NCBI GenBank assembly: GCA_963169045.1
Contig: CAUJDF010000002.1
Coordinates: 140,901 to 204,900 of the forward strand
Reading direction: 5' to 3'
DNA from: Myxococcota bacterium
GTDB lineage: Bacteria > Myxococcota_A > Bradymonadia > UBA7976 > UBA1532
Length of the DNA stretch: 64,000 bases
Shown here: positions 62,338 to 64,000 of the stretch, piece by piece
How the letters are laid out: each line of letters starts with the position of its first letter
Numbering within the stretch: position 1 is the first letter of the stretch
Made by a program: the position numbers and the translations under genes
Notes under the pieces: generated by a model
The model's database searches: none
What the model was told of the DNA's origin: nothing
Seen by the model: only the letters and a program-made list of their open reading frames with translations

Positions 62338-62427
62338 TCTCGAGTTTCGCCATTTCGGCGTCGACGAGGCCGAGCAACGACCGAGTCGCAGCAAGGAGCA
62401 AGGCGAATTTCGGTCGAAGGCGGCCTG

Positions 62428-62921
62428 ATGCACGTCGAGACCGAAATGCGCCGCGCGACGCAGCGGCGGCCGGTCGGGGCCGGCCGCAGGCAGCCGAAAC
62501 TGGTGAAACTCGAGCCTAACGCGAAGGCCAACGACCCCGAGGCCGCCGACGTCATCGAGCTCATCGACAGACTCTACACAGCATCGAATCCGATATCGCC
62601 GGCCGCGGTCTGCTTGCGACCCCCACCCACGCTGCGACGCGCGACACCCACAGCCGCCCCATCGTCGATGCCATCGAGAAGTGGATCGACGATCACACCG
62701 ACATCCCCGTCCAAGTCGCGTTCGCCGAGGCCATCGGCCACGCGACCAACCAGCGCCAGCACCTGCGCCACTTCCTTGCCAACCCCAAGCTCAGCCTCGA
62801 CAACAACGCCTCCGAACGCGCGCTGCGGATCATCGCCCTGGGCCGGAAGAACTTTCCGTTCGTCGGCCACGAGGCCGCGGGACGCAACCTGGCGATCCTC
62901 CAGTCCTTTGTCGCCACGTGA
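62428..62921 (+). pseudogene. IS66-family transposase remnant, frameshifted
   Basis: The 5' part (to about 62577) reads AADVIELIDRLY. The frame then shifts, and from 62583 to the TGA at 62919-62921 it reads IESDIAGRGLL ... LDNNASERALRIIALGRKNF, FVGHEAAGRNLAILQSFVAT. That is the well-known C-terminal region of IS66 TnpC. The N-terminal two-thirds and accessory orfs are missing. No inverted repeat was identified. Confidence 0.8.
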
Positions 62922-63169
62922 CGGCTGAGCGAGGTTGCCGACTCCCACACTCCTCCGCCGAGCTGATCCCGCGCTCGTCCGTGGCGGTGAAGTGTGGCAG
63001 GTCGTCGGCGATCGCTCTTGCCCGCCGGCGGCGTGGTGCGGCCACGGCGGAGGGCGGAACGGCTCGCCACCAGGCTGGCGCGCCGGCGGATCAGAACGGC
63101 AGCGGCAGAGTGCGGAGATGGCCGAGGCGCAGGCCGAGCGGATGGGCGCGGTGGTCGAGAGCAACCCGG

Positions 63170-63446
63170 GCAACATAGGCGACGCGCCGCGTTGGCTACG
63201 CGCGGAAGGTGGCGCAGCCAGGTCGCCGGGACGGTGAGCAGATCGGCGCGATCGAGGATGGTGTCGACGTACCAGTCGGTGTGACGGTCGCCGACGAGGA
63301 CGACGAGATCGGGGCAATCGATGCGCGCGAACCGGTGGTGGAGCTCGCGCGGGTGGCGCACGAAGCCACAGTGACGCATGCGGCCGGCGCGGCGCTCGTA
63401 GAGATACAGCCCTTCGGGCGTGGGCAGGATGACGAGGAGCCTCACG
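63170..63446 (-). CDS. Unknown ORF downstream of the ATPase remnant
   Basis: GTG 63446 overlaps the ATPase remnant's stop by 4 nt. The first 85 or so residues look protein-like (RLLVILPTPEGLYLYERRAGR ... CPDLVVLVGDRHTDWYVDT), with alternating hydrophobic strands. The frame remains open to 62693, but the distal part lies antisense to the IS66 remnant and is Arg/Pro-rich noise, so the true end was probably lost. It was likely the third gene of the same transposon. No family is recognised. Confidence 0.4.
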
Positions 63447-63896
63447 AGCGCACCTCCTCGGCGGCGCGGGCGACGTGCTCGGCGTCGACGAGGCGGGCGC
63501 GAGCGGCGGCAGCGGCGAGCAGGGCGTGGTGGGCGAGCATGTCGATGCGGCGCATGATGCCGCCGGAGGCGCCGAACAGGGCTTCGAGGGCGGGGTCGGT
63601 GAACAGCGGCCGGTCGACGCCGGCGACGCGCAGGCGGTGCTCGACGTAGGCGCGAGTGGTGTCGCGATCGAAGCCGCGCAGGGCGTAGCGCAGGATGATG
63701 CGCTGGTTGAGCGCTTCGAGCGCGGCGAGCTTGAGGCGGGCGCGCAGGCCGGTGTGACCGACGAGCAGGAGACACAGGCGGCCTCTGGCATCCCACTCGA
63801 AGTGGCACAGCGAGGGCAGCTCGGCGAGGACGTCGGGCCGCAGGCGGTGGGTATCCGCCGCACGAACCGGTGGTCGCGCCGCGTGACCGTTGAATC
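63443..63896 (-). pseudogene. C-terminal fragment of an ExeA/TniB-like transposition ATPase
   Basis: The frame is open from a TGA near 63897 to TGA 63443-63445 with no ATG or GTG early enough. It reads LCHFEWDARGRLCLLLVGHTGLRARL, ALNQRIILRYALRGF, TTRAYVEHRLRVAGV, LFGASGGIMRRIDMLAHHALLAA, which matches the C-terminal half of ExeA/TniB AAA+ proteins. Walker A and B motifs are absent. It is therefore a truncated transposon ATPase. Confidence 0.65.
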
Positions 63897-63923
63897 ACGA
63901 TCACGCGCATGGACACAGCGCGA

Positions 63924-64000
63924 TCAGCCCGACGACTGCTGCTCGGTCGCCGCCTCGGGCGGCGGCGGCACGGTGAGCGGCCCGAGCTCCATCTCGAGCT
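63924..64000 (-). CDS. C-terminus of a gene running off the window
   Basis: The minus-strand frame enters from the right edge and ends EMELGPLTVPPPPEAATEQQ...G with TGA at 63924-63926. Only 25 codons are visible. Its place just upstream of the ATPase remnant suggests the transposase of the same element; this cannot be confirmed. Confidence 0.35.
   Translation of the reverse strand, partial: LEMELGPLTVPPPPEAATEQQSSG

Noticed and set aside
62693..63446. A full 251-codon protein from GTG 63446
   Set aside because: The distal half lies antisense to a clear IS66 coding remnant and is Arg/Pro noise. Only the first 85 or so residues look real.

Overview
The window is GC-rich (about 70% by eye) and densely coded on both strands. 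It looks like a Myxococcota (former Deltaproteobacteria) chromosome. The supporting signs are many secreted lipoproteins with Asp/Ala/Pro-rich linkers after the lipobox, several Cys-rich surface lipoproteins, an NtrC-type sigma-54 regulator behind its own -24/-12 site, and frequent 1-4 nt stop/start overlaps. The assignment is inferred from gene style; no 16S rRNA gene is present.

Layout. 1-9.8 kb: a WHy-like membrane protein, a TruC-type pseudouridine synthase, a Gln N-terminal amidase (NTAQ1 fold), an alpha/beta hydrolase, a YfbK-type VWA protein, a metallo-hydrolase, Hsp33, an M61 peptidase and a PilZ protein. 9.9-18.1 kb: a Cys-rich lipoprotein, an MgtC/DUF4010 membrane protein, the NtrC-like regulator, a universal stress protein, and a coupled pair of LVIVD-repeat and di-heme cytochrome lipoproteins. 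18.3-24.3 kb: a 1256-residue Cys-repeat lipoprotein with an internal 393-residue block duplication, a glyoxalase-II-like hydrolase, DUF302, rhodanese, a DUF2809-like protein, and tRNA-Asn with its terminator. 24.4-27.5 kb: an orphan phage/CIS tail-tube-like protein, a CAP-domain lipoprotein and an unknown protein. 27.5-32.9 kb: a complete urate-to-glyoxylate operon (puuD, allB, alc-uraD fusion, uraH, allA). 33-38.2 kb: a DEAD-box helicase followed by four RRM/Gly-rich RNA-binding paralogues with long, structured, partly duplicated 5' leaders. 38.3-61.5 kb: HtrA-like and trypsin-like proteases, a penicillin-acylase-family lipoprotein, YedK, a lipase-like lipoprotein, a calpain-like protein coupled to a small lipoprotein, a metallophosphoesterase, FadL, an NfeD/SPFH pair, and a 1263-residue lipoprotein joining lamin-tail domains to a lysyl-oxidase domain. 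61.5-64 kb: a mobile-element graveyard with an IS5-family copy sitting in a stop codon, an IS66 remnant and a degraded ExeA/TniB-like transposition ATPase.

How the genes work together. The clearest pathway is purine catabolism: urate -> hydroxyisourate (PuuD) -> OHCU (UraH) -> allantoin (UraD) -> allantoate (AllB) -> ureidoglycolate (Alc) -> glyoxylate (AllA), releasing urea twice. The most unusual region is the helicase/RRM island. The helicase and paralogues 3 and 4 each have a plausible 17-nt-spacer promoter 180-290 nt upstream of the start. Paralogues 3 and 4 share a two-hairpin leader in which paired positions differ but pairing is kept, which suggests a cis-regulated, perhaps cold-responsive, RNA-remodelling module. 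A second lead is an N-terminal W-x2-YV-x-GL-x-G motif shared by two otherwise unrelated proteins (26.3 kb and 47.3 kb), one calpain-like, with a tail-tube-like gene close to the first.
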